Of a stretch of 23,872 nucleotides of DNA, positions 1 to 5,141 are shown piece by piece. The notes beneath the pieces are model-generated. The model saw only the letters and a program-made list of their open reading frames with translations, did no database searches and was not told where the DNA came from. The DNA is from a virus: positions 1-23,872 of IMG/VR virus record IMGVR_UViG_3300047550_002510; one strand, given 5' to 3'. A program made the position numbers and the translations under genes. Positions within the stretch are counted from its first letter, which is position 1; the number at the start of each line of letters is the position of its first letter.

Positions 1-318
1 GAAGAAAGTTTTTACTTTACCAATATGGCGCCACAATATCCAGGACTCAATCGGGGTCAATGGAAAAACTTGGAAGAATGGACACGCATTCTTGCGGTAG
101 AAAACGACTCGGTAATTGTCAAAGCGGGTTGTGTGGGCGTTCGTCAACAAATTAATCGTGTGGCCGTTCCTACACATTGTTGGAAGGTCATCAAAGTTCG
201 TGATCAAGTAGAAGCATATGTATTTCCAAATGTGCCCGAACGCAGTCAATCGTTCGAAATGCACAAGGTTCCGTTAGACAGCGTACAAAGATTAACAGGG
301 TTTCGTTTCAATCGTTAA
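1..318 (+). CDS. hypothetical protein, probably 5'-truncated by the window
   Basis: The reading frame is open from base 1. The first ATG (25) has no ribosome binding site, so the true start probably lies before the window. From that ATG there are 97 residues, with no signal peptide or membrane segment. The C-terminal half alternates beta-prone and charged stretches. I do not recognise the family. It lies 16 nt upstream of the endolysin gene and is probably co-transcribed with it. Confidence 0.6.
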   Translation, partial: EESFYFTNMAPQYPGLNRGQWKNLEEWTRILAVENDSVIVKAGCVGVRQQINRVAVPTHCWKVIKVRDQVEAYVFPNVPERSQSFEMHKVPLDSVQRLTGFRFNR

Positions 319-334
319 CTTATTGGAGTAGTCT

Positions 335-934
335 ATGGACATCAACAAATTGAAGGGACATATTCCCGATGCAGTACTTGCACAAATTCCAGAAGTAATG
401 GAAAAGTTTCAAATAAACACCCCACTTCGTCTTTGTCATTTCCTCGCACAATGTGGACACGAAAGTGGAAACTTTAAGTTAGTCAATGAAAACTTGAATT
501 ACGGTGCAAAAGGATTAATGAGTATTTTCAAAAAGTATTTCCCAACCGATGTAAAGGCAAAAGACTATGAACGCAAACCAGAAAAAATTGCAAATCTTGT
601 GTATGGTGGTCGTATGGGAAATGGCCCTGAAGCAAGTGGTGAAGGGTTCAAGTATCGTGGTCGAGGATATATTCAACTAACTGGCAAGGACAACTACGCA
701 GCATTTGATAAGGTAGTTACAGAAAACATCCTTGAAACACCAGACCTTGTAGCAACCAAGTATCCATTACTCTCTGCCGCATGGTTCTGGAATTCACGCA
801 AGCTCAATGAATTAGCAGACAAGGGGGCAACCGATGCAGAAGTCACATCAATTACCAAAAAGGTAAACGGTGGAACAATTGGATTAGAAGATAGAATTAA
901 ACACTTCAAAGAATTTCACGCATTATTAAAGTAA
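335..934 (+). CDS. GH19 chitinase-like endolysin
   Basis: Lytic glycosidase of the GH19 family, used by many phages to cut the peptidoglycan sugar backbone at lysis. It has 199 residues, as expected for a single catalytic domain with no wall-binding module. The first catalytic Glu is in GHESG (E43). The family signature GRGYIQLTGKDNY spans about residues 109-121, with a second acidic residue upstream (GEG, E103). The start is set by GGAG at 325-328, six bases before ATG. There is no signal peptide, so it should need a holin or another export route. It ends directly at a hairpin that is both a terminator and a promoter for the amidase gene downstream. Confidence 0.9.
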   Translation: MDINKLKGHIPDAVLAQIPEVMEKFQINTPLRLCHFLAQCGHESGNFKLVNENLNYGAKGLMSIFKKYFPTDVKAKDYERKPEKIANLVYGGRMGNGPEASGEGFKYRGRGYIQLTGKDNYAAFDKVVTENILETPDLVATKYPLLSAAWFWNSRKLNELADKGATDAEVTSITKKVNGGTIGLEDRIKHFKEFHALLK

Positions 935-961
935 TTGTTTTTTAACAACTATATATTAAAG

Positions 962-990
962 TGGGGGTTGACAAAATCAACTCCCATTTT
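962..990 (+). terminator. intrinsic terminator whose stem carries a -35 box
   Basis: Ten-bp stem 962-971/977-986 (one G.U pair), five-base loop and a run of T from 987. It follows the endolysin stop by 28 nt. TTGACA (968-973) lies in the 5' arm and loop, so terminator and promoter share DNA. Confidence 0.7.
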
Positions 991-996
991 TATTAT
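968..996 (+). promoter_or_regulatory. sigma70-type promoter for the amidase gene
   Basis: TTGACA at 968-973, 17-bp spacer, TATTAT at 991-996. The predicted start is near 1003, just before the amidase ribosome binding site. The spacer includes the 3' arm of the terminator hairpin. Confidence 0.75.
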
Positions 997-1015
997 ACAT
1001 TATGGAGGGATGCGT

Positions 1016-1558
1016 ATGAAACACTTATTGATGTTATTGGTAATAGGAATTTTATTACCGACACCAACGGTTTCACAAGCTGCAAAGAAACCTTTCCGTA
1101 TTATTCAGATGCCAATACAGTTACGGCGAAATGAATTACGAGATACCACACTAAATTATATCGTAATTCATAACGACGGTGCAAATATGTCGGCGTCACA
1201 AACTCGAAATGTGTTACGCAGACGACGATTAGCGTATCATTATTTTATTGATAGACAAGGTAAAGTATATGAATATGTCAATCCACGACTTCGTGCACCA
1301 CATGCAGGTGTAACATTTGCAGAGGGAATGTGGAAGTGGAACGATTTCAGTATCGGTATTTGTTTACAAGGTATGAACGGATTAATCTATACCGACTTAC
1401 AATATGAAGGATTACAATCATTAATAACACATTTAGACAGTCAATACACTTTGCAACCAAAAATATATACGCATTCTGAAATTGCGTTTCCGTGGGGACG
1501 TAAAGATGATCCTGGTTCGACGTTTGATGTAAATAAAATTACAATTGATACTATTTAA
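1016..1558 (+). CDS. exported N-acetylmuramoyl-L-alanine amidase (Amidase_2)
   Basis: Zinc amidase that cleaves the lactyl-peptide bond of peptidoglycan. Of 180 residues, the first ~23 form a Sec-type signal peptide (KH, a hydrophobic run, then SQAA), so it can reach the periplasm without a holin. Zinc ligands: H52 (VIHND), H153 (THSE) and an Asp in GRKDDPG (164/165). The start was chosen at 1016 because GGAGGG (1004-1009) sits six bases upstream; ATG 1010 is possible. The open frame back to 935 is untranslated leader. A second wall hydrolase next to the GH19 enzyme suggests a two-enzyme lysis cassette, or processing of the wall during assembly. Confidence 0.88.
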   Translation: MKHLLMLLVIGILLPTPTVSQAAKKPFRIIQMPIQLRRNELRDTTLNYIVIHNDGANMSASQTRNVLRRRRLAYHYFIDRQGKVYEYVNPRLRAPHAGVTFAEGMWKWNDFSIGICLQGMNGLIYTDLQYEGLQSLITHLDSQYTLQPKIYTHSEIAFPWGRKDDPGSTFDVNKITIDTI

Positions 1559-1559
1559 T

Positions 1560-1829
1560 ATGATATTAAAATTGAAAGAAGCATCTATACTATTCTTTGT
1601 TCAGATATTAATGTATTCCATTTGGTGCATTAACTTCCGCGCGGTCGCAGATGCTCACTATCACACCGCCGCATTGAGTGACTTTCTTATTGCATCTATG
1701 AACTTCTTCGTCATTAAGAAGATTGCTCACGGACAAGATAATATTCACCAATGGGCAGGATATGCGTTGGGATCTGTAGTAGGGAGTTATGTTGGTATTT
1801 GGATTTCAACAACGTTTTTAGGAAGTTAA
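1560..1829 (+). CDS. small polytopic membrane protein
   Basis: Has 89 residues with hydrophobic segments at about residues 8-25, 42-56 and 65-85, and a His-containing polar link (DAHYHTA). It starts two bases after the amidase stop. Size and position beside two lytic enzymes would fit a holin, but I see no diagnostic holin family motif, so this is inference. No strong ribosome binding site is visible, so translation may be coupled to the amidase gene. Confidence 0.6.
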   Translation: MILKLKEASILFFVQILMYSIWCINFRAVADAHYHTAALSDFLIASMNFFVIKKIAHGQDNIHQWAGYALGSVVGSYVGIWISTTFLGS

Positions 1830-1834
1830 TAGTT

Positions 1835-2200
1835 ATGAAAAATAAAATTTTTGTGTTTGGAAGTAATTTAGCAGGCAGACATAGCAAAGGAACGGCACTC
1901 ACTGCTTTTCAAAAGTACGGCGCAGTATATGGACAGGGTTCTGGATTACAAGGAACTAGTTATGCTATTCCTGTTATGGATGAAGAATTAAAATCACTTC
2001 CATTAAACAGAATTCAACGGTATATTGATACGTTTATTAAGTTTGCACGATTGAATCCTGAAATGGTATTTGAAGTAACCAGAGTTGGTTGCATACTTAA
2101 TGGATACGAGGATAAAGACATTGCACCTATGTTTGCCGATGCGCCAAGAAATTGTATACTACCCGCGGGATGGAGATCATATGCCCTTACGACAAACTAA
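1835..2200 (+). CDS. A1S_2505-family phage protein
   Basis: Has 121 residues. The pattern FVFGSNLAGRHSKGTA, then a conserved GQGSGLQG...YAIPV block, a VTRVGC segment and a terminal APRNCILP matches a widespread phage family annotated as A1S_2505-like non-structural protein. Its biochemical role is unknown. The glycine-rich loops recall macro-domain-like nucleotide binding (inference). ATG at 1835 follows a weak GGAAG. The 3' end overlaps the next gene by 20 nt. Confidence 0.75.
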   Translation: MKNKIFVFGSNLAGRHSKGTALTAFQKYGAVYGQGSGLQGTSYAIPVMDEELKSLPLNRIQRYIDTFIKFARLNPEMVFEVTRVGCILNGYEDKDIAPMFADAPRNCILPAGWRSYALTTN

Positions 2201-2474
2201 AGAATTTTTGTCAATAAAACCCATTACGTTATCAGATACCGATGAACATAAAATACATAAAAGAAAGTGGTGGGCAATCCTAATTCTGATTTTTGGTGGA
2301 ATAATGTTAGCAGGAAAATTACCAGTTCCGTATTCATTTGCATACGCATTATTACTTCTCGGTCACCTCGGCATGTTACATACGTTTTATGATAAACGTG
2401 ATGTTCCAATGATGGTTGTTAATGGTGTATGGGTTTTTGTTGATTTACTTGGAATGTATAGATGGTTTAATTAA
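2181..2474 (+). CDS. small membrane protein
   Basis: Has 97 residues: a charged cytoplasmic-type N-terminus, then hydrophobic segments at about 28-44, 50-62 and 76-92. GGAGA six bases before ATG 2181 fixes the start inside the upstream gene, suggesting translational coupling. I do not recognise the family. It is the last gene before the tRNA array. Confidence 0.65.
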   Translation: MPLRQTKEFLSIKPITLSDTDEHKIHKRKWWAILILIFGGIMLAGKLPVPYSFAYALLLLGHLGMLHTFYDKRDVPMMVVNGVWVFVDLLGMYRWFN

Positions 2475-2508
2475 TATTTAAATAAATAATACATTATATT
2501 AATGGGGG

Positions 2509-2537
2509 TTGACAAACTTCATTGTTTGTTGTATTAT
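2509..2537 (+). promoter_or_regulatory. sigma70-type promoter at the head of the tRNA array
   Basis: TTGACA 2509-2514, 17-bp spacer, TATTAT 2532-2537. The predicted start (about 2544-2547) coincides with the 5' arm of the stem of the small RNA at 2547-2608. Confidence 0.75.
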
Positions 2538-2546
2538 TCAAATGTT

Positions 2547-2608
2547 GGTGAGTGGTTATAGCCGGTAACGGATTGGGTTAACCAGAATGTGAAAGTGCGC
2601 CACTCACC
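2547..2608 (+). ncRNA. candidate 62-nt structured RNA closed by a 9-bp stem
   Basis: A perfect 9-bp stem (GGTGAGTGG 2547-2555 with CCACTCACC 2600-2608) encloses 44 nt. These include CCG-GTAA-CGG, a hairpin with a GNRA-type loop, and a TTGG/CCAG mini-stem. It is tRNA-sized and starts where the promoter predicts, but has no T-arm consensus and no anticodon arm, so it is not an ordinary tRNA. A small RNA or a degenerate tRNA-like element are both possible. Confidence 0.45.
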
Positions 2609-2616
2609 GACGCGGC

Positions 2617-2645
2617 TTGACAAAATAGAAACAATATAGTAAAAT
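2617..2645 (+). promoter_or_regulatory. sigma70-type promoter before tRNA-Glu
   Basis: TTGACA 2617-2622, 17-bp spacer, TAAAAT 2640-2645. The predicted start is about two bases before the mature tRNA-Glu 5' end. Confidence 0.65.
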
Positions 2646-2653
2646 TAGTATCT

Positions 2654-2725
2654 GCCGCGTTCGTCTATCGGTTAGGACATAGCCCTTTCAAGGCTAGAAG
2701 GCGGGTTCGATTCCCGCACGCGGTA
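2654..2725 (+). tRNA. tRNA-Glu(TTC)
   Basis: Acceptor GCCGCGT/ACGCGGT (G1.U72 wobble), anticodon arm TAGCC-CTTTCAA-GGCTA with anticodon TTC, T-arm GCGGG-TTCGATT-CCCGC. No encoded CCA. Confidence 0.92.
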
Positions 2726-2733
2726 TGTATCAT

Positions 2734-2804
2734 TGCCCTCTCGTTCAATGGCAGGACTGCGGACTTTGGATCCGCTAATCGTGGTTCGAATCCACGGGGG
2801 GCAA
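2734..2804 (+). tRNA. tRNA-Gln(TTG)
   Basis: Acceptor TGCCCTC/GGGGGCA with one T.G pair, anticodon stem GCGGA/TCCGC, loop CTTTGGA giving anticodon TTG, T-arm CGTGG-TTCGAAT-CCACG. No encoded CCA. Confidence 0.92.
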
Positions 2805-2807
2805 CTT

Positions 2808-2838
2808 GGTTAGGGAAATACCCTAATCATATTTTCGA
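2808..2838 (+). terminator. weak terminator-like hairpin after tRNA-Gln
   Basis: GGTTAGGG (2808-2815) pairs with CCCTAATC (2821-2828) around a five-base loop and is followed by an AT-rich stretch with TTTT. The T-run is short, so it may be a processing hairpin instead. Confidence 0.4.
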
Positions 2839-2861
2839 AAATTCTTTTTATGGAGTACTTT

Positions 2862-3038
2862 ATGTACAAGCTTTTCGTTGTCTTTGCTGTTGCTGGTCTT
2901 ACCGCTTGTGGTTCGTCCGCCTCGTCTGACGCGGCCACTACGACCGATTCTTCGGCTGTTGTCATCACGGCTACCCCTGATACGACTCATGCGGATTCGT
3001 CGGTTCACGCACCGGCTGCTGACTCGCTCGCTAAGTAA
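2862..3038 (+). CDS. small lipoprotein
   Basis: Has 58 residues: a short signal peptide with lipobox LTAC, so lipidation is expected at C16, followed by a low-complexity tail of Ala, Ser, Thr and Asp (disordered). Start 2862 was chosen over ATG 2850 because GGAG (2852-2855) lies six bases upstream of it. It could be an outer-membrane spanin partner or a superinfection-exclusion lipoprotein. No inner-membrane spanin is seen alongside, so the role is open. The stop codon abuts the hammerhead ribozyme. Confidence 0.7.
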   Translation: MYKLFVVFAVAGLTACGSSASSDAATTTDSSAVVITATPDTTHADSSVHAPAADSLAK

Positions 3039-3146
3039 GCAATACTGACGAGCCCTTAATGGGCGAAAGGTTTCCCACGGCGAATCTAGAGCATAGGGAA
3101 ATTAAAATGGGGTACACTCTTGAACGCCGTCCCCAACCTCTATTGC
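3039..3146 (+). ncRNA. hammerhead ribozyme (type I topology)
   Basis: All conserved core positions are present: CTGACGA (CUGANGA) at 3045-3051; stem II GCCC/GGGC (3052-3055/3061-3064, loop TTAAT); GAAA at 3065-3068; cleavage triplet CTC at 3138-3140. Stem I GCAATA/TATTGC (3039-3044/3141-3146) is perfect. Stem III pairs AGGTT with AACCT (3068-3072/3135-3139). After a 4x4 internal loop it continues as ACGGCG/CGCCGT (3077-3082/3125-3130), capped by 42 nt. Predicted self-cleavage falls between 3140 and 3141. AAGT (3033-3036) and ACTT (3153-3156) could extend stem I and provide the internal loop that normally contacts loop II. It starts one base after the lipoprotein stop and would separate that mRNA from the tRNA transcript. 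Confidence 0.85.
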
Positions 3147-3344
3147 AAGGCGACTTCCCTGTAATCGTATGTACCGGAATTAGTCTAATCAACGATGGTA
3201 AATGGTAAGCGCACCAGACTCGTTGACCCATCCGATAGAATCATTTTCCGATGTTTCAATTCACGGGTGATAATAAAATAAATTAGACAATATCGGGGGA
3301 GTTACGGTTGTCCCCATAGGAGTGGCCACTTCAACAACCCTAAC
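3147..3344 (+). ncRNA. structured non-coding leader between ribozyme and tRNA-Gly
   Basis: About 200 nt with no credible ORF. It contains complementary pairs: TCAACGA/TCGTTGA (3189-3195/3220-3226), CCGATA/TATCGG (3232-3237/3291-3296), GTCTAAT/ATTAGAC (3183-3189/3282-3288) and GGTTGT/ACAACC (3306-3311/3334-3339), the last enclosing the palindrome AGTGGCCACT. The first and third pairs share base 3189 and may compete. This would be the 5' part of the ribozyme's downstream cleavage product. Function is unknown. Confidence 0.4.
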
Positions 3345-3415
3345 GCGGTTCTAGTGTAATAGCTAGCACGGTTGGCTTCCAGCTAACAGGTCCGGTGCAA
3401 CTCCGTGGAACCGCT
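3345..3415 (+). tRNA. tRNA-Gly(TCC) with atypical T-arm
   Basis: Perfect acceptor GCGGTTC/GAACCGC, anticodon loop CTTCCAG (TCC), U73 as in Gly tRNAs. The T-arm is abnormal: loop TGCAACT lacks the usual TTCG start and the T-stem has a C.T mismatch. It may be degenerate, since a second, normal Gly(TCC) lies at 8355. Confidence 0.7.
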
Positions 3416-3426
3416 CTTGTAACAAC

Positions 3427-3508
3427 GCATTCGTGGCGGAATTGGCAGACGCACCAGATTTAGGCTCTGGCACCGAAAGGTGTGTGGGTTCGACTCCCTC
3501 CGAATGCA
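3427..3508 (+). tRNA. tRNA-Leu(TAG)
   Basis: Class II tRNA. Acceptor GCATTCG/CGAATGC, anticodon arm CCAGA-TTTAGGC-TCTGG (TAG), long variable arm, A73. Confidence 0.93.
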
Positions 3509-3513
3509 TGGGC

Positions 3514-3542
3514 TTGACAAGTTACACATAATTGGTTATGTT
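3514..3542 (+). promoter_or_regulatory. sigma70-type promoter for the large structured RNA
   Basis: TTGACA 3514-3519, 17-bp spacer, TATGTT 3537-3542 (weak -10). The predicted start is near 3549. Confidence 0.55.
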
Positions 3543-3548
3543 GAAGGT

Positions 3549-4003
3549 GTTGTTGGAAATCCGGCGTGACGATGATTCATTTAATAATAATTCCGTCACG
3601 AATCGGTTAGCAATCTTCGATGATTGCTGTAAACGAGGCACGGCACTCGGGGTAAAAGTCCTCCTTGAACCGTAGTTGTATCCATCGTGTCCTAACCTAC
3701 GATGTAAAAAACGACCTTCGGGTAAGATGTTAGGGCGGTCACATACCGTAATTATGTGCGGGCTTAGCGCCGAGACAAGGCTAAGAAGGGTGGTTCTCTT
3801 GTTAGCGGCATATGGGCCGACTATCTGAAACAACTGGTGTATCGGTGGGTACATCACTAATCTGAATTCGGTTAGTAAATAGTAGGCGTGATACACCTAC
3901 TACCACATCTCCACAGTTGCATTAATGTCAACGTGGGGAATCCTCCTTGTGGTTGTTGGTGCGCTGTACCCCCGAAGCGCGTTATAAATCTCGGGGGTTT
4001 TTT
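3549..4003 (+). ncRNA. large structured RNA (~455 nt) of unknown class in the tRNA array
   Basis: A non-coding unit between its own promoter and a strong terminator. Visible helices: 3565-3571/3594-3600, 3609-3615/3622-3628, 3683-3688/3699-3704, 3691-3696/3729-3734 (crossing the previous one, so a pseudoknot), 3714-3716/3721-3723 with a TTCG loop, 3740-3745/3753-3758, 3763-3768/3780-3785, 3806-3809/3816-3819, 3836-3843/3890-3897, 3881-3886/3896-3901 and 3911-3919/3929-3936. No plus-strand ORF is present. Size, pseudoknots and tRNA neighbours resemble the ornate phage RNAs GOLLD and ROOL. I cannot confirm membership, and it may be a new class. Confidence 0.65.
3969..4003 (+). terminator. intrinsic terminator of the large structured RNA
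   Basis: CCCCCGA (3969-3975) pairs with TCGGGGG (3991-3997), followed by six T ending one base before tRNA-Lys. GCGC pairs (3961-3964/3977-3980) cross the stem, so an alternative pseudoknotted fold could let transcription into the tRNAs. Confidence 0.8.
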
Positions 4004-4077
4004 GCTCCTATAGTGTCAACGGTTAGCACAAGAGACTTTTAATCTCTACAGTCTTGGTTCGAATCCAAGTGGGAGCA
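4004..4077 (+). tRNA. tRNA-Lys(TTT)
   Basis: Acceptor GCTCCTA/TGGGAGC, anticodon arm AGAGA-CTTTTAA-TCTCT (TTT), T-arm CTTGG-TTCGAAT-CCAAG, A73. Its 5' end touches the T-run of the preceding terminator. Confidence 0.92.
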
Positions 4078-4081
4078 TTAT

Positions 4082-4155
4082 CCGCCGATGGCCAAATGGT
4101 GAAGGCAGCGGTCTTATATACCGAAGATGTGCAGGTTCAAGTCCTGCTCGGCGGA
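4082..4155 (+). tRNA. tRNA-Ile(TAT)
   Basis: Acceptor CCGCCGA/TCGGCGG, A73, T-arm GCAGG-TTCAAGT-CCTGC. Anticodon loop CTTATAT gives TAT (reads AUA). The outer anticodon-stem pair is a G.A mismatch. Confidence 0.75.
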
Positions 4156-4159
4156 CTTC

Positions 4160-4233
4160 GGGCCGTTAGCTCAGTCGGTTAGAGCACGCGACTCATAATC
4201 GTGCGGTCCTGGGTTCAAGTCCCAGACGGCCCA
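4160..4233 (+). tRNA. tRNA with CAT anticodon (Ile2 or elongator Met)
   Basis: Acceptor GGGCCGT/ACGGCCC, anticodon arm CGCGA-CTCATAA-TCGTG (CAT), A73. The CGACTCATAATCG core resembles bacterial lysidine-modified tRNA-Ile2, but Met cannot be excluded. Confidence 0.85.
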
Positions 4234-4242
4234 TTGTTGTAC

Positions 4243-4325
4243 GCCCTGGTGGTGGAATGGTATACACAGCAGACTTAAAATCTGCCGGCCTTACGGCCTT
4301 GCGAGTTCGAGTCTCGCCCTGGGCA
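4243..4325 (+). tRNA. tRNA-Leu(TAA)
   Basis: Class II. Anticodon arm GCAGA-CTTAAAA-TCTGC (TAA); variable stem GGCC/GGCC. Acceptor GCCCTGG/CCTGGGC has a T.T mismatch at pair 5-68. Confidence 0.9.
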
Positions 4326-4344
4326 TCACACTACTTATATTAGC

Positions 4345-4427
4345 GCTGGTGTAGCAAAGTGGCCAACTGCCCTTGATTTGTAATCAAGTCTCGAAAGAGT
4401 TCGTGGGTTCGAATCCCACCGCCAGCT
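4345..4427 (+). tRNA. tRNA-Thr(TGT) on a class II scaffold
   Basis: Acceptor GCTGGTG/CGCCAGC, T-arm GTGGG-TTCGAAT-CCCAC, U73. Anticodon arm CTTGA-TTTGTAA-TCAAG gives TGT. The three-bp D-stem and a long variable arm with a TCTC-GAAA-GAG hairpin are class II features, unexpected for Thr. A Tyr (GTA) reading would need a shifted, unpaired stem. Confidence 0.75.
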
Positions 4428-4450
4428 CTTTAACCTTAATGGAGTTAGTT

Positions 4451-4543
4451 ATGCCACATCCAAAAAAGTGCGGAAAGGGTCGTCGTAAGGTCGGCTCAAA
4501 GAAACGTAGAAATCGTTGGAAGAATAGAAAGCGTAAATTCTAA
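4451..4543 (+). CDS. 30-residue highly basic micro-protein
   Basis: GGAG at 4441-4444 precedes ATG 4451. The 30 residues include 16 Lys/Arg spread over the whole length (…KKCGKGRRKVGSKKRR…), with a single Cys and Trp. Such composition suggests nucleic-acid binding, for example an RNA chaperone or condensing peptide, or a ribosomal-protein-like fragment. I do not recognise a family. It sits between tRNA-Thr and another micro-gene in the tRNA transcript. Confidence 0.55.
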   Translation: MPHPKKCGKGRRKVGSKKRRNRWKNRKRKF

Positions 4544-4556
4544 AACAGAGATATAT

Positions 4557-4670
4557 ATGATTTCGTACTTGGTTATAGCAATTAGTTGCATAGCGATGAT
4601 GATATTTTCTGTTGCAGCCGTTTATCTTGCCACGGAAGAAAAAGAAGAACGCTATAGAAATAGAGATTGA
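4557..4670 (+). CDS. 37-residue single-pass membrane peptide
   Basis: ATG 4557 follows AGAG. Residues 3-27 are hydrophobic, and the C-terminus is charged (EEKEERYRNRD). It starts 13 nt after the basic micro-protein and stops six bases before tRNA-Gly. Function unknown. Confidence 0.5.
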   Translation: MISYLVIAISCIAMMIFSVAAVYLATEEKEERYRNRD

Positions 4671-4676
4671 GTGGTT

Positions 4677-4748
4677 GCGAGAGTAGCTCAGCGGTAGAGT
4701 CCGTGCTTGCCAAGCACGTTGTCGTGGGTTCGAATCCCATCTCTCGCT
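4677..4748 (+). tRNA. tRNA-Gly(GCC)
   Basis: Acceptor GCGAGAG/CTCTCGC, anticodon arm CGTGC-TTGCCAA-GCACG (GCC), U73. Confidence 0.93.
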
Positions 4749-4765
4749 TTTAATTGGAGAACGTT

Positions 4766-4882
4766 ATGAAAGTAATAGGAATATTAGTATTGCTTACGGT
4801 ATTTGTATCTTATAGATGGGCAAAAGGTATTGAAACTATGAAAAACCTTCATCCCGACTATAAAGGTGAAGATTTTCCGTGA
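4766..4882 (+). CDS. 38-residue membrane-anchored peptide
   Basis: GGAG about eight bases before ATG 4766. Hydrophobic residues 3-15, then a polar tail ending GEDFP. Its TGA overlaps the GTG of the next gene (GTGA), a hallmark of coupled translation. Function unknown. Confidence 0.5.
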   Translation: MKVIGILVLLTVFVSYRWAKGIETMKNLHPDYKGEDFP

Positions 4883-4974
4883 TATACGCAGTTAGTGGAT
4901 TTTTATTTATTGCGATAATAATTGGAATGGCAACATTCTATATCGCACAATTTTTAGAGAAAGGAGATTTCTAA
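4879..4974 (+). CDS. 31-residue membrane peptide, GTG start
   Basis: Starts with GTG overlapping the upstream stop and ends in TAATG overlapping the next start. Nearly the whole peptide is one hydrophobic helix (residues 4-24). It is kept as real because it sits exactly in the overlapping chain. Function unknown. Confidence 0.45.
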   Translation: MIYAVSGFLFIAIIIGMATFYIAQFLEKGDF

Positions 4975-5111
4975 TGTGTGGATGTGGCCGTAGTCCCCGT
5001 GAAGATGGAAAGTGTGTTGGGTTTCATAAGTTGACGGAAGAAGTGTGGGAAGATACGAAGTCTGCCTTAATCGAAAGTTACAAGAGACTTCAAGAAGAAA
5101 CCAAAGAATAA
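4974..5111 (+). CDS. 45-residue Cys/His-rich protein, CDGSH-like motif
   Basis: A strong AAAGGAG (about 4960-4966) precedes ATG 4974. The N-terminus, MCGCGRSPREDGKCVGFHKL, has a C-x-C...C-x3-H array close to the 3Cys-1His pattern of CDGSH [2Fe-2S] proteins (CxC-x2-S...xCDGxH), but with Val-Gly-Phe in place of Asp-Gly-Ser and one extra residue in the link. The rest is an amphipathic acidic/basic helix. Zinc binding is the alternative. Confidence 0.6.
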   Translation: MCGCGRSPREDGKCVGFHKLTEEVWEDTKSALIESYKRLQEETKE

Positions 5112-5141
5112 TCATTCATAATAAATGAATAAAATTTAGAC

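Noticed and set aside
3039-3344. Group I intron or tmRNA
   Set aside because: No P/Q/R/S intron core or exon junction in a tRNA, and no tRNA-like acceptor with resume codon; the hammerhead core explains the first part better.
3522-3896. 124-residue minus-strand ORF
   Set aside because: It lies across the promoter and helices of the structured RNA, has no ribosome binding site and low-complexity composition; an open frame by chance.
4345-4427. tRNA-Tyr(GTA)
   Set aside because: Reading GTA shifts the loop by one base and destroys the anticodon stem; TGT keeps all five pairs, and a proper tRNA-Tyr exists at 6402.
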